NCBI GenBank assembly: GCA_001600095.1
Contig: BCIX01000003.1
Span: 1,240,001-1,304,000 of the forward strand
DNA: 64,000 nt
DNA from: Bullera alba
Taxonomy: Eukaryota; Basidiomycota; Tremellomycetes; Tremellales; Bulleraceae
Direction: 5' to 3'
A program made the position numbers and the translations under genes. Positions 24,039 to 34,708 of this stretch are shown here, piece after piece. The notes beneath the pieces are model-generated. The model ran no database searches, was not told where the DNA came from, and saw nothing but the letters and a program-made list of their open reading frames with translations. The stretch's first letter is position 1, and the number at the start of each line of letters is the position of its first letter.

Positions 24039-25771
24039 CTAATACTCGTAAGGGACGGAACTGACGGCTTCGGCGTACGACGGGGGAGCCAGGATCCAGC
24101 CATCTTCACAGGAAAGCGCTTCGCCCGTGATGACTCTGCCGACTTCTTGACCCGAGCTCTGATCGAGGTGTAGGTCCGACCAGGTGTACAGCTGCATAGC
24201 GTTGCGAGGCTCCGAGACCGAGCCAATGATGATGGGTAAGGGCAAAGTGCGTACTGTGCCCGGAAGCCTCTGTTTCATTGCCGCAAGATCGATAGTGGGG
24301 CCAGCGACGGCCGGAGTGAAGATTCCTCGAGGGGGTAGCGAAATCTCGACAAACGACTGGATTGACGTGGGTTGGTCGATGGGCAGGAAGCCAAGTGTCA
24401 CAGCGACGTGGAATGATGATGAAACGGAGATGGTGTCGTCGGTCCCAGCGGTTTGTGGGCCCACATTGAGCAAGGTCGAGAAACCATGTTGCCAAGGTGT
24501 GTCCCCGGTGATGAGCGGTAGGACAGTCTCGACGGATAGTGGCCCGGAAGTCGGGTCGACGTCGTACCACGTGAGTCTGGATGTGACCTCGGTCTCGCTG
24601 ACCAACCCGCCCTGAGAGCTGGCGTCGGTGCCGGTATTGGGAAACAAGGAAGAGTACTCTCGTCTGACGACCGCAACTCGGACCAGAATCTGATAGGCGA
24701 TTTGTAACTCCGAAGGAGGAGTGAGGATCAGTCGTAGAGGTATAACCGATGTGGGCGAGTATGCCGTGGTAGGCAGGAAAGGCTCTATGCTCCACCGCAA
24801 ACTGGATTTCGGAGGGTCCGAAGGGTTGAGCAATCTCTGTACCGCCGGCGGTAGAGGCAGCTTGACGCTGAATGTTGTCGAGGAATATCGCGGCATGCGG
24901 GTAGGTGACGTCTCGGGCATCATCTCGAACGGTTTGGCACACTCTGCGAGGTTGATCCGCGAGCCTGATCGAAGAGGATCGTCGCAGCACAGCGTTACGG
25001 ATAGCGCATAAGTCACTGCGAAAGACGAGTGTGCCGTGAGGTTGAACGTAGGAGGGAGTCGAGGGGTAGTGGGCACTTGGACCGTGAGTGGCAGCGAGTA
25101 GGTACCCCCAGGTAGAGCGTGAAAGACATTGACGTTGGACGTTGGGGTGTGTTGGTAGGCCTGCTGGGCGTCGCGTGACCACAATTCCAGACCCTCTGCA
25201 AGGGAGACGGAGACACAGATGATCGTCCGGGGTGGTCGTCCTCCAGGCAAATGTAGCGTGCCAACGAGCGACATTGTCAAGCTAGGGTTAAGCGAATGTG
25301 GCAGCGAGGAGAACCGGTTCAGATTGAACGTAAGAACGGTGGGTATCGATTGTCCGGGGTAGAATGCGGGTGGGATGGGTAGATTCGTTTCCGAGCATCT
25401 GAACGAGGCATCGAGGCTGCAGGTGGGCAGTGAGGGTGCGTGTGTGAGGGATATAGGGGCTGATTGTCAGCTTGAATCACCGAGTATTACCCACGTTGCG
25501 TCTGCTGCACATCGAGTGTGGCCTGTGGTAAATCCGCCGAAAGACCTTTACTTCCGACTAATCCTCGGAACGAGGTGAACATGTCTCGTGACCTCCTGCT
25601 CCGTAGACTCGACTCTGCGTCGTGGGTACGCTCGAACATGGGTATCGACGGCGAGTCGGGCGACGTCGAGCGAGGCGTGGACATTGGCGAGGAGGTGCTA
25701 GAGGACGGCGAGTCGGATTGGTAAATGTTGCTCTGATGGAACGATGACCAGCTGTTGAGTATGGTGTCCAT
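24039..25771 (-). CDS. Arrestin-domain protein with C-terminal PPxY (ubiquitin-ligase adaptor candidate)
   Basis: Two exons (25495-25771 and 24039-25459) encode about 565 residues. The N-terminal 90 residues are Ser-rich and disordered. The rest is beta-rich with the pattern of an arrestin N and C fold: PTVLTFNLNRF, LPGGTYSLPLTVQVP, FAVTYALSVTLCC and a second sandwich ending in GSVSEPRNAMQLY. Near the end is PPSYAEAV, a PPxY motif that binds WW domains of Rsp5/Nedd4-type ligases. Such arrestin-related proteins direct endocytosis of plasma-membrane transporters. The cargo is unknown. The donor of the single intron is GTGGGT, and it brings the two long frames into phase. The call rests on fold pattern and PPxY rather than on a specific orthologue. 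Confidence 0.75.
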
Positions 25772-27029
25772 GATGGATGGATTTGATTGTTCGTAGTGGG
25801 TCAATGCTGGGTGGTATATTATATACGATGGATGCTAGATGCTATGCTAGAGACAAGATACTTAGACGCCGTTATGCTGAGAGCCCGGTGCACGGGGAGG
25901 TGTTGGATTGATATAGTCGTACGGAATGCTGATTGTCTTTGGTTTCGTTACGAACGTAGGACGGTAGCCTTTAGCTTGCATGACAGATGGCGTGTGGACG
26001 AGGTACCAGGGCGGAGGCCAGGGCACGGGATTGGGATGAGGATGGCTCAGATGGGTCCAAACGGTTGACGGGGAGACGAGCGGGAGGCACGTCTCGGTGG
26101 TAGATCACCCGACGTTACAGACATTGCCGAAAGTGTCACTCTGGTCGCACTCTCCCGACAGCACTTGCAGAAGAGGGTCCGCGAACCCGTTATTGATGAC
26201 GGATTGACTCACCCCCTTACATCCCGGCGAGACAATCAGCGGAAACCTCCCACATGCGACTGATCGACTGGAACCAACCCCCTCCCGGAGTAGTGCGGAG
26301 CAAGCAAGGAGGAAAGCTTCAGGTGGTCTCGGTGCGCTGAGATCTCGGCGGCTGCGGCTGCGACAGGTGGATGACAGGGGTGGCATGGGTCCAGCTTAGT
26401 TAGACAACAGAGACCGTGCGGGAATCAAGGGGGAGGTTGCACCAAGGGCTACCAAGGGGCCAAAGCGTTTCGACTCTGAAGACAAAAAAAGTGTAATGTC
26501 TCGGATACGAATTGCCAGCGTCGTTAGAGCTTTGGGCCAGGGACGGTTTGAAGATTGAATTGATTAGGATCGGGATGGCCTGTGCTTATGCTTATTTCTC
26601 CTGGGGGGCCGAGGCAGGCCGAGGCCGACAAGGCAGGATGGGAGAGATTGGGAGCATGGGACCTGGAATCGACATGGGCAGAGAGGGGCAGAGTGCTGAT
26701 CGTGCTGAGCAGCGGGCTCAAAAGGGGTCTATGCGGCTGGCCGAGCTGAAACTCTCGGACGTAATCTTTACCCCTTTCTCGGAATTACTCTTTCCGTGCT
26801 AATCCACGCGATGAAACCGGGGTGGGCTCCACCTTTACCGGCACCACCTGGCACCACCCTCGATCACTGTCGTCGTCAATTGGATCCACTTAATTGCAAT
26901 AGAGCATGGCGAGCTATTGTCACGTCCGAAGCACTTCGGCCAGTTGGCTAGGGCGATCTGCTCTTCGGCACGCTGAGCTTATAGCTCGATCTATCACATG
27001 CACATGGCACTATAATCTGGTGGCTTGTC
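25772..27029. other. Gene-free intergenic region with period-10 repeats
   Basis: About 1.26 kb between two minus-strand genes. The frame at 26105-26386 (minus) has no recognisable features. Doublets with a 10-base period are frequent: ACCAAGGGSY at 26441-26460, GGCCGAGGCM at 26607-26626 and GCACCACCYK at 26841-26860. Confidence 0.5.
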
Positions 27030-28757
27030 CTACCGCCTTCCAACGTCCCCCGCTGTTCTTCCGACACGCCGCTGACCCTTGTCCCGGCGATCTTGCTCTA
27101 ATTCTTTGGCCTTTGCTCTGGGGTCAATCACCTGGGCAGCAGTTGGTCAGTGGCGTGCCTCGTGCACACGGGGGCATTACTCACCGCATATTCATCCTCT
27201 GCTCGTCTCGTCAACTCCTTCTCGTCCACCACAAACTTTAGACTGTGCTTCATCCATCCAACATCGTCGTCCACCTCAAGGTTATCAGGATCCAATTGCC
27301 CATCAGGTCTATCTGGCTCCTCATCTGCGTCCCCGTCGTCGACTGTCGCGGCGACCTTTTGACTAAACTTGCTCATCTCTTTCAGCAGATCCTCCTCCTC
27401 TCCCCGTCGACCTCGTTTGTTGCCCTGCTTTGCCGCTCTGCCCTTGTTTTTCGAGTATTTTGCCAGTTCTTGCTCTAGGACCGACGGACCCGCTCGACGT
27501 TTCCGCCGGGAGTCAGAATCAGAGTCGGAATCCGAGTCGCGGCGCTTCTTCAGCTTGCGTAGGTCGTCCTCCATCTTTTTGATCTCAGCCTTTCGAGCTT
27601 CGCTGGCTCCGAGCTTGTCCTGTTCGTGCTTTGCCCGGATGTCCTTGAGGTCGGGGGCCTGGCGTCAGCGCTGTCCTCTGGTTCACGCTCACCTTCTTTG
27701 GCTTCGACCCCTCCGCAATGTTCTTAAACGACGGTGGTAGCTCGACGTACTGAGGAACGGGAGCGGGTGCTGGCGCATCGTCCACCACTACGTGTCAACT
27801 CGGCTCCTCCCAGATACTCACAATCAGTCCGACTGATCCCTTTCTTCTTGACACTGACGTCTGCAGGTATCTCCTCAGAGTCGCCAAACGAGAGAAGACC
27901 GGTATTCCTGACGTTAGCTGGGCTACAGAATACACACTCACTTCTTGGCCTTTGCTCGTCGCTCCTTTTGCTCGAGATCCTTCTTCGCCTCGATCTTTGC
28001 CTGCTGCTGCGCCTTCCGCTCCGCTGCGGTGATACGGGGCACAATGTCGTCAAAGGGGTTCTCGATGATACGAATCCTTCGGATCTTTGGTGGGACCAGC
28101 GGTCTCTCTTCCGCGTCAATATCGAGATTGGCAATGTTGAGGACGTCTAGTCTGTCAGCGGCGTCGACTGTGATGCCACTCACTGAATATCGTCGTTCCT
28201 GTGATCTTGCCAAAGAGTGTGTGCTTCCCGGTCAACTCGTCGGTCCTGTCGAGCGTGATGAACCATTGCGAGCCGTTTGTATTCCGCTTGCTATTGTTCG
28301 CCATGCCAATAAGACCTCGTCTGTTGAACTTGAGCCGCTGGTGAACTTCATCCTGGAACGGTTCGCCGTAGAAACTCTCTCCTCCGTGCCCGGTACCGGT
28401 AGGATCACCCGTCTGGATGATGAATCCAGGTACTATTCGGTGAAAAATCACTCCGTCGTAGTAGCCTTCAATGATTAGCTACGATGTTAATACTGTGACC
28501 CACCTTCCATAGACAATGCGAGAAAGTTTCGCACTGCCTTGGGCGCTTCTCTACCCCATAGCTCAATCTGACGATCAGCAACCGCGTTTGAGCTATAGAC
28601 CCACCTCTATCTCTCCTTGTGATGTCTCGACAATGACCTTTCCATTGGTAGCGGGCTAGGTGTGAGCGGGGTTATCGGTAGCTAGACATACCTCTGTGAC
28701 ATATCTTGATGCGTTGATCAGCCTCTATCTCGCCCTTTCGACTCACAGATTAGACAT
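27030..28757 (-). CDS. CWC27: Spliceosome-associated cyclophilin-type peptidyl-prolyl isomerase CWC27
   Basis: Predicted 460-residue nuclear protein in ten exons (28747-28757, 28692-28704, 28605-28655, 28504-28567, 28184-28465, 27942-28146, 27822-27907, 27693-27787, 27185-27658, 27030-27131; 1383 nt). It begins MSNLYVTEPATNGKV, followed by a cyclophilin domain with FHRIVPGFIIQTGDPTGTG, GESFYGEPFQDE and GLIGMANN. The adjacent IFNVLNIANLDIDAEERP and ENPFDDIVPR segments are diagnostic of Cwc27/SDCCAG10 rather than other cyclophilins. The position of the catalytic Arg is kept (FHR), while the Trp position in the drug pocket needs alignment. The C-terminal half is charged coiled coil with an Asp-Ser repeat. 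Cwc27 joins the spliceosome at the Bact stage with Cwc22. The first two exons are only 11 and 13 nt. Confidence 0.95.
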
Positions 28758-29044
28758 TGCGCTATCACCTCATACGCATCAAGCTAGGGACGTATGCTGC
28801 ATGCTGCTCGAGCTATAGCACGCTTCGCGACCAGGCCATGGACGACCACCACCTACGCCCGTGCCTGATAGACATTTTGATTCCGTCGAGTGCCACAGTC
28901 GGCGTTTCCAAGCCTCCCCCTGTTGCTCTGACGTTGGGTCACTAGAGACGCGGTAGTGGTCCTTCACCGTGAGCACATGTCGAGGTGTATCTTCGCCTCA
29001 AGCACACGTTGACAGTACTCCCAGTACCGAACCATCTACACGAC

Positions 29045-30397
29045 ATGTCGGGAGAAGGATTGACAAGACGTCGAGGGGGACCTTCCCCGGCCATTGGACC
29101 ATCGTCGGGTCAGTTCGACTCGGCTCCTTCGGCCCCTTCCTCATCAACTCTGGGATCCAAACGACCTGGTTCGGGTGTGCCTACCAGTGGTGCTGGTGGT
29201 GGAGGTGGCTCAGGAGCGATGGAGGGCAGGGGTAAAGTGGCCTATGACCCTAGGGACTTTGAGGATACGGGCGAAGCCAACCAGATGCCCAGGTTGACAA
29301 TCATGGAGGAGGTTCTATTATTGGGTTTGAAAGACAAAGCAGTGAGTCAAGTCGTAAACGATACGGACGCTGACAAGAACAGGGCTACTTATCCTTCTGG
29401 AATGACAACATATCATACGCGCTTCGAGGGTGTATCCTCATCGAACTCGCACTACGCCGACGTATAGCCATGGTCAGGGATCCCTCGAGACGTCGACTCG
29501 CCCTTGCGGATAGGTTGATTGAAGTCATCGATGATCGACAAACGGGCGAGACGATCCTGGACGAGGCTCTGAAGATGATGAAGAGCAGCGAGAAGTATGG
29601 CACTGGCGCGTGGGTGGATTTGATGTCGGGTGAGTCAAGACACACATGAACAATCTAACCTGTTTAGGCGAGACGTGGAACGTGATGAAGATTGGGTACC
29701 AGTTGAAGCAGGTCCGAGAACGTCTAGCCAAGGGCTTGGTTGACAAGGGTATTCTGAGGACGGAGAAGCGCAATTTCCTTTTGTTCGACATGGCCACGCA
29801 CCCTATCGCAGACATGAACGCGAAGGAGGATGTGATGAGGAGGACATTGTCACTTTTGACGGCGAGAACGACGGCTGTGCCTCCGCAGGCGCTGCAAAAG
29901 GAGAATGTCAAGTATAGGCATATGCGAGCTGTCGTCTTGGTCTGTGCCGGTGAGTGAAGAGCGCTTCGAATTGAGCTGATATACAGCCTACGCATCAAGC
30001 GTATTGGAGAATGCGCTTCAACGGCTGTCTTACGACGCGAGGGAAGCTGCTTTTGCCAGATGCGACGACATTCTAGCAGAGTTTTGCTCCTGGCCATTCG
30101 GTCAAACGACGTCCGCATCCGCCGGTCCAGTATCGATTGGCGGCGGTGCCACGAGGAGAAGGGAGGGCGGCAGTGGAGGTGCAGGAAGAGACAGCGTGCA
30201 AGAGCTCGTCAGGGAAGTCAGGAAGGAGATGGCTGCGAGCTCGAGCGGCGGTGCGGGCGCAGGAGGCGGTCAGGAAGACCAAGAAGAGCTGTGCTTTGAA
30301 GTTGTGGCTACCGTCTTGGAGATCTTTGGCAGGATGGACAGTCTGGTGAGTACATCGGCGAAGACTAGGAATCATGCTGACAGATGTACAGCTCTAA
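29045..30397 (+). CDS. VPS74: Vps74/GOLPH3 PI4P-binding Golgi glycosyltransferase-retention factor
   Basis: Predicted 396-residue peripheral Golgi protein in five exons (29045-29341, 29383-29629, 29668-29949, 29987-30345, 30392-30397; 1191 nt). After a disordered Gly/Ser-rich N-terminus comes the GPP34 fold: LTIMEEVLLLGLKDKAGYLSF split over an intron, then WNDNISYALRGCILIELALRRRI, GETILDEALKMMK and MLxxT-type segments. It ends EVVATVLEIFGRMDSLL, as in the family. The last exon is just CTC TAA; using the nearer acceptor would instead give a long unnatural tail, so the microexon is preferred. The protein recruits Golgi glycosyltransferases into COPI vesicles through PI4P. An insert of about 60 Gly/Ser/Arg residues near position 300 enlarges the protein relative to yeast Vps74. 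Confidence 0.93.
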
Positions 30398-30620
30398 GGC
30401 GGGCATAGAAAAGGATAGGGCGCCACGCCACGGCTTCTTTCTCACGTTGTTTACGATATCTATATGCAATATTCACATGCGTGTGCGCTGCTCAAAGTCT
30501 ATGCGCTTGGACCACCGGCAATGTTTCTCTGACCAATGTGCGGTCCTGGGGACACTTGACATGCATGTCTATTACAACTCTATAAGGCTAAGTATATTGT
30601 CCTGGTCCGGTACAAGTCTA

Positions 30621-31703
30621 TCAAACGAAGTGAGGAGCCATCAGGTACTCCTCTGGAGTGTACATAGGGGTCAACATCTCGCTGGGCATCTGTTCGATGT
30701 GGGCGTTCGAGTCGTAGCCGATACCCAGGCCGACGAGCGACTTTGTAGGCAGCTGAAGGGGTGGTGCGAGGGTGGGTGACGTGTTGGTGTAAACGTGTTG
30801 CGGCACCTGGGTGTATGGCTGGGTGTATACGGGATAGCTGATGGTAGCTGGGATGTTATAGGTTGGTGGTGTAGGGTGAGGAGAGTAGTAGACTGGCGTC
30901 GCGGGAGATTCGTACTTGATCTGAGGGACCGAGAGTTGAGGGACCGAAAGATTGTACCTTGGAGTCGACCATGACGAATCGACCTCGGACGAGCCACAGC
31001 TAGAGGTCGGAGGTGTCGTGGGGTTCGAGTATGGCTGCATGACAGATGGGAGCTCGGGAGTTATAGCGGGTTCGCCTGACCAACCGGTGTACATCCACTG
31101 GCCGTTCTCGAACATTGCTGGCGAGTGCATGACTGGTGCGGCGGGTGAGACCCATGGCATCGATTCAAAGTTGGGGACCGAGACTGATCGTCGATGGCTA
31201 GGCATCACTCTGATCGGTGTCTGAGGGTACTCAGCGGTGAAGAAGGGGACATGCTGATACACGGGGGCGACTGGGTAGGTTTCCTGAGCTGGCGGGAAGG
31301 ACTCTGGTACGTGAGGTACGTGTACCGAGGGTTGGGCTGCGGGGGAAGCGCTGGAAGGAGCTCGAGCTTTGGACTGAGCCTTCTTCTCCCTCGTCGCCCG
31401 GTTGACCTCCTCGGGGACTGGCGCATAGTCGCATTCACGTTGAGCGCGCTGACAGTTGCGGCAAGGTGCACCACCGCAACAACGGATTTTCCTATCAGAC
31501 ATGTCAGCAAAGATTCAGCTCAAGCGTTTGCTTGCTCACCTGTGTCGACAGTACTGGCAAGCCATCGAGATTCGCTGTCGTTTGCTAGGCGAGTCGCTTC
31601 TCTCTGGGTGGTTGGACGAGCCAAAGGCTTCCATGGCGGGAATAGGTTGGAATGGTTTCGCAGGCGGAGCGAGGACCGAAGGCGTTGAAGATGAAGCGCG
31701 CAT
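30621..31703 (-). CDS. Zn2Cys6 (Gal4-type) transcription factor
   Basis: Two exons (31540-31703 and 30621-31491) encode about 344 residues. The binuclear zinc cluster is split by the intron and reads ACQYCRHRKIRCCGGAPC then RNCQRAQRECDYAPVP: C-x2-C-x6-C-x5-C-x2-C-x6-C, the canonical spacing. The rest is Pro/Ser/Thr/Tyr-rich with no fungal-specific regulatory domain. This small architecture is common in basidiomycetes. Targets are unknown. The ATG at 31703 is the first in frame; upstream reading is only through TTG. A run of thirteen G lies about 70 bases upstream of the start. Confidence 0.88.
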
Positions 31704-31771
31704 TATATGTCGTTGGTAAGGGCGTGTGTGAAAACGTTGATCGATTGATGACAAGTTGGAATGATTGAGTT

Positions 31772-31784
31772 GGGGGGGGGGGGG
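31772..31784 (+). repeat. G13 homopolymer
   Basis: Thirteen consecutive G on the plus strand, so poly-C on the sense strand of the Zn2Cys6 gene, about 70 bases upstream of its ATG. It is likely to be length-variable and could affect promoter or leader function. Confidence 0.9.
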
Positions 31785-32593
31785 CAGAATTACGCCCAGA
31801 CCTCCCCTTCCTTTATAAATCGAGCGTGGGGATGATCGAACTCCGAAGTGCCGAGCAATGTCAGGTGGACCCCTGTGGTTTGAGGAAGCGTTCAATCCGA
31901 CGGATCCGCTGCACCGGTTCGATCAATCTGTCCCAAAACGACAAGTGTTCCGGTCAAAGACCTGATGGAATGTCTCAGCGATTGCCGAAAAGGAGCGAGT
32001 GCGAGTGTGAATGAAACCGGAGGATGTACGAATCACTCGACAGACTGACGATTCTAGTTATGGGGGTCGGTCCGTGTGGTGTATCAGTTCTATAGGTTGC
32101 ATTGCGTCGTGGTCTATCGTGGTCGTGACAGCCAACTTTTTGCAGCTAAGGACAAGGACGCCCAAATGAGCTGTTCAACCGAGACAAGATGACAAAACGA
32201 TTACCAAATGCCGTAGGGCACCGGTGAGACCGGGGGGGAGCACATTCGAGTCCGAAAGGGGGCGAGCTGGAAGGGAGGGATATCGGTAACGTTACTAACC
32301 CGGACGATCATTAAGGGTTCGATCAACGAGCCCTCTGCTCGCGCCCTCTGATATCTCTGATCGTCTTTCACCGGTCAGGGTGTCGGATTATGTTCGCTTC
32401 CGGAATAGTGTGACCGGTTGAGTGATGGATCTACGTGCTTCGCTCCGGGCGAGCTGCATAAGCTACTCCGACTCCGAGACAAATGGGCAGTCTCAGTAGT
32501 CTGATCTCACGGCGGATCCGACTGGATCAGAGCCGACCCCAATAGATGGTGTGAAATGAATACACTTCCAGCTACGTAAGGAGAGTACGATGA

Positions 32594-32618
32594 CCAACAG
32601 CTGAGTGGCAGCTGTTGG
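32594..32618. repeat. 10-bp inverted repeat, 5-base loop
   Basis: Arms CCAACAGCTG (32594-32603) and CAGCTGTTGG (32609-32618) are perfectly complementary around the loop AGTGG. No poly-T follows, so a terminator is unlikely in this eukaryotic setting. The CAGCTG cores are E-boxes. Confidence 0.6.
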
Positions 32619-33110
32619 CCAGCTGGTGCAGACAGCCGTACGTGACCGGATCCCAAGCGCCTTTCGTCAGCCTTAGGCTGCCTTAGGTCAGCCTTCGTCT
32701 CGCGGCATGCCGCCCTGGACGGATAAGCCGTGCCGGTCAATCGAGAAGAGGCACCGAGTAGCGTACTAATATGCCAAGTTACAAGTAGCTGTGAAAGCGT
32801 GGGTCTAGTGACCGGGAAGTCACCTAACGTAGCGTCAACGGTAGCTTACTGCTGCTTACTGTAAGTAGCGTCCCACGTTCAGTGTCCCACGAGATCCCAC
32901 GTTCACACGTTATCACTCGCACCACGTTTTACGGCGTAACAGTGCCGTGGACGGCGTACTCCCTCGTACCCGTGTTCCCAGGCAGTCTTGTCACGGTGGA
33001 CATCACGCTCCGTTCGTACATAGACCATGTATCGCTTGAGAGTCTCGGCCAGCCTCGTAGAGCCTTGTGTGAGAATGTCCCCACTTAGCGTCGAGCAACT
33101 CATTCCAACG

Positions 33111-33134
33111 GATCTCCTCTGCGCCGAGGAGATC
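33111..33134. repeat. 9-bp inverted repeat, 6-base loop
   Basis: Arms GATCTCCTC (33111-33119) and GAGGAGATC (33126-33134) are perfect complements around TGCGCC, in the gene-free region. Confidence 0.6.
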
Positions 33135-34708
33135 TGAGGATGGGGCGGAACTGTTTCTTGATTACGTCCAATTTGCATCCGACACCGCAAGGTACCGGAG
33201 TGGTACCGGTGGACTTGCCATCAAAAGGCAGGAGCAGGCAGGAGCTAACTGGAGCTCATTGAGTGGACTAAGACTCAAACCCGACCTGATAGGACCTAAT
33301 AGGACCTAATCCGACTCGTTGCTGAGGCCTGAGGCCTACGGGTAAGGGTCCCTCAAAGGCGCAACGCCTTGCAACGCCCGGTCCTGGTCGTCACTCGTTA
33401 CCGATCATCCGGGTTCCTGCCATTGTGAGCTCAATTAGGCTCAGTTAGCCTTAGGTCTTCTCAGTTACAGCCTGATGCAGCAGTGTTGCAGGGGCTATTG
33501 CAGCCTATGCAGGTCAAGCTTTCAAGGCTGGGGACGAGGTTCCTGCTGGTGACTGCTGGCGACTGTTGCCCTGCTACGTCCTGAACGGCGAACGCCAGCA
33601 AACGCCGCACAATCCAGCCTCAGACAGACATACGTTCGTTAACCATGTCGGAGATAGTCCTCTAGTTAGTTATCGTCTCCGACCGCCTCGTTGCTACACC
33701 TTGCGGTCGATAAGCATATGACTGCATGAACGGACATGTCTCGCGAGTGTGCAGGTCCGAGGCATACAAATTTGCCCTGTGTCAGGTTAGATCAAGTGAA
33801 TAGCATGTGAGGGGTTCAAGTCCATGGACTCGATACGCCCTCATTCATGACCATCGCCTCCACGGATGCCTGCAGCTGCCCATGCGACGCACTCGTTGCT
33901 CAATCGCATCAACTGCTACTCGAGCCTCAATAGAGCGAGCGCAGCATGCGCTATGACGTCGAAATTATTCCAGATGAGACATTCACACAAAAATCGTCGG
34001 TTTGTCACCAGTGGTCACCTGAAACTCGTCTATGCCAGGGGACTTGACAATATAGACCGTACCTCATTCTGAGACGACGCTACGGGCACAGGGTGGTCTC
34101 GGGTATACAAACCGGGGTGTACAATAGTCTACAACAGTGCACGATGAAGGTGAACGTCATGTGGAAGCTTCGGATCATTCTTCCGATTGAGCTCATTCAG
34201 GCTCGTGCAGGCTTCTGGAAGCTTGGTTAATTGATTTGCCACGCGAGCGTCATCGAGTATATGGCCTATGACCTCCTATGACCTCCTAGCTTATGACATA
34301 CTTCGCGCTAGGTCGCCAGAGGCCGCCGCCGTAAAGAGGCTTGCCCAGGCCGGCTTCGAGCTAGACACTAGTGCCATGTAATTAGCGGTTACGACGTCAC
34401 CCCTGGGTCTCCGACTCTCCAGTAACCCTATACATGAGGATGGGCCAGGCCAACCGATGGGGTACCCTAACTGGTACCCTCTCGGTGAAGGATGTCCAAA
34501 ACCCGACATCCGCCCTGTCCAAGATGGCCGAGACGACCTTTGGATCGCGAACTAGCGAGAGCATCAATCGCTCGGACCCTTGCTCACTTGATTCTGGGGT
34601 ATGTACAAGGACTCCATGTACGCGATCGTGATCACACTTGATCTCGTTACATCGACACTAGCCTACGAGTATAGACGCACCGAAAAGAACCAGTCTCGCT
34701 ACCCCTCG

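Larger units (their letters stand above)
31704..34708. other. 3-kb gene-free region dense in period-10 micro-duplications
   Basis: No gene, tRNA or transposon was recognised between the Zn2Cys6 gene and the P450 gene. The stretch contains many adjacent near-copies spaced exactly 10 bases, including 32107-32126, 32670-32689, 32844-32863, 33227-33246, 33283-33312, 33361-33380, 33429-33448, 33543-33572, 34198-34217, 34266-34285. It also holds two strong hairpins (32594-32618 and 33111-33134). Confidence 0.6.

Noticed and set aside
24106..25182. 358-codon minus-strand frame overlapping the arrestin-like gene
   Set aside because: Same strand but other frame, high His/Arg/Ser content without domains; the arrestin frame carries PPxY and beta-sandwich pattern.
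30384..30779. Long C-terminal extension of VPS74 through the nearer acceptor
   Set aside because: The extension is unlike any GOLPH3 family member; the next acceptor gives the conserved ending MDSLL.
33790..33840. tRNA-like T-loop (GGGGTTCAAGTCC)
   Set aside because: No complementary T-stem, anticodon arm or acceptor stem could be drawn around it.
31704..34708. Degenerate transposon in the 3-kb gap
   Set aside because: No terminal inverted or long terminal repeats and no transposase or reverse transcriptase fragments were seen in any frame; only short local duplications.
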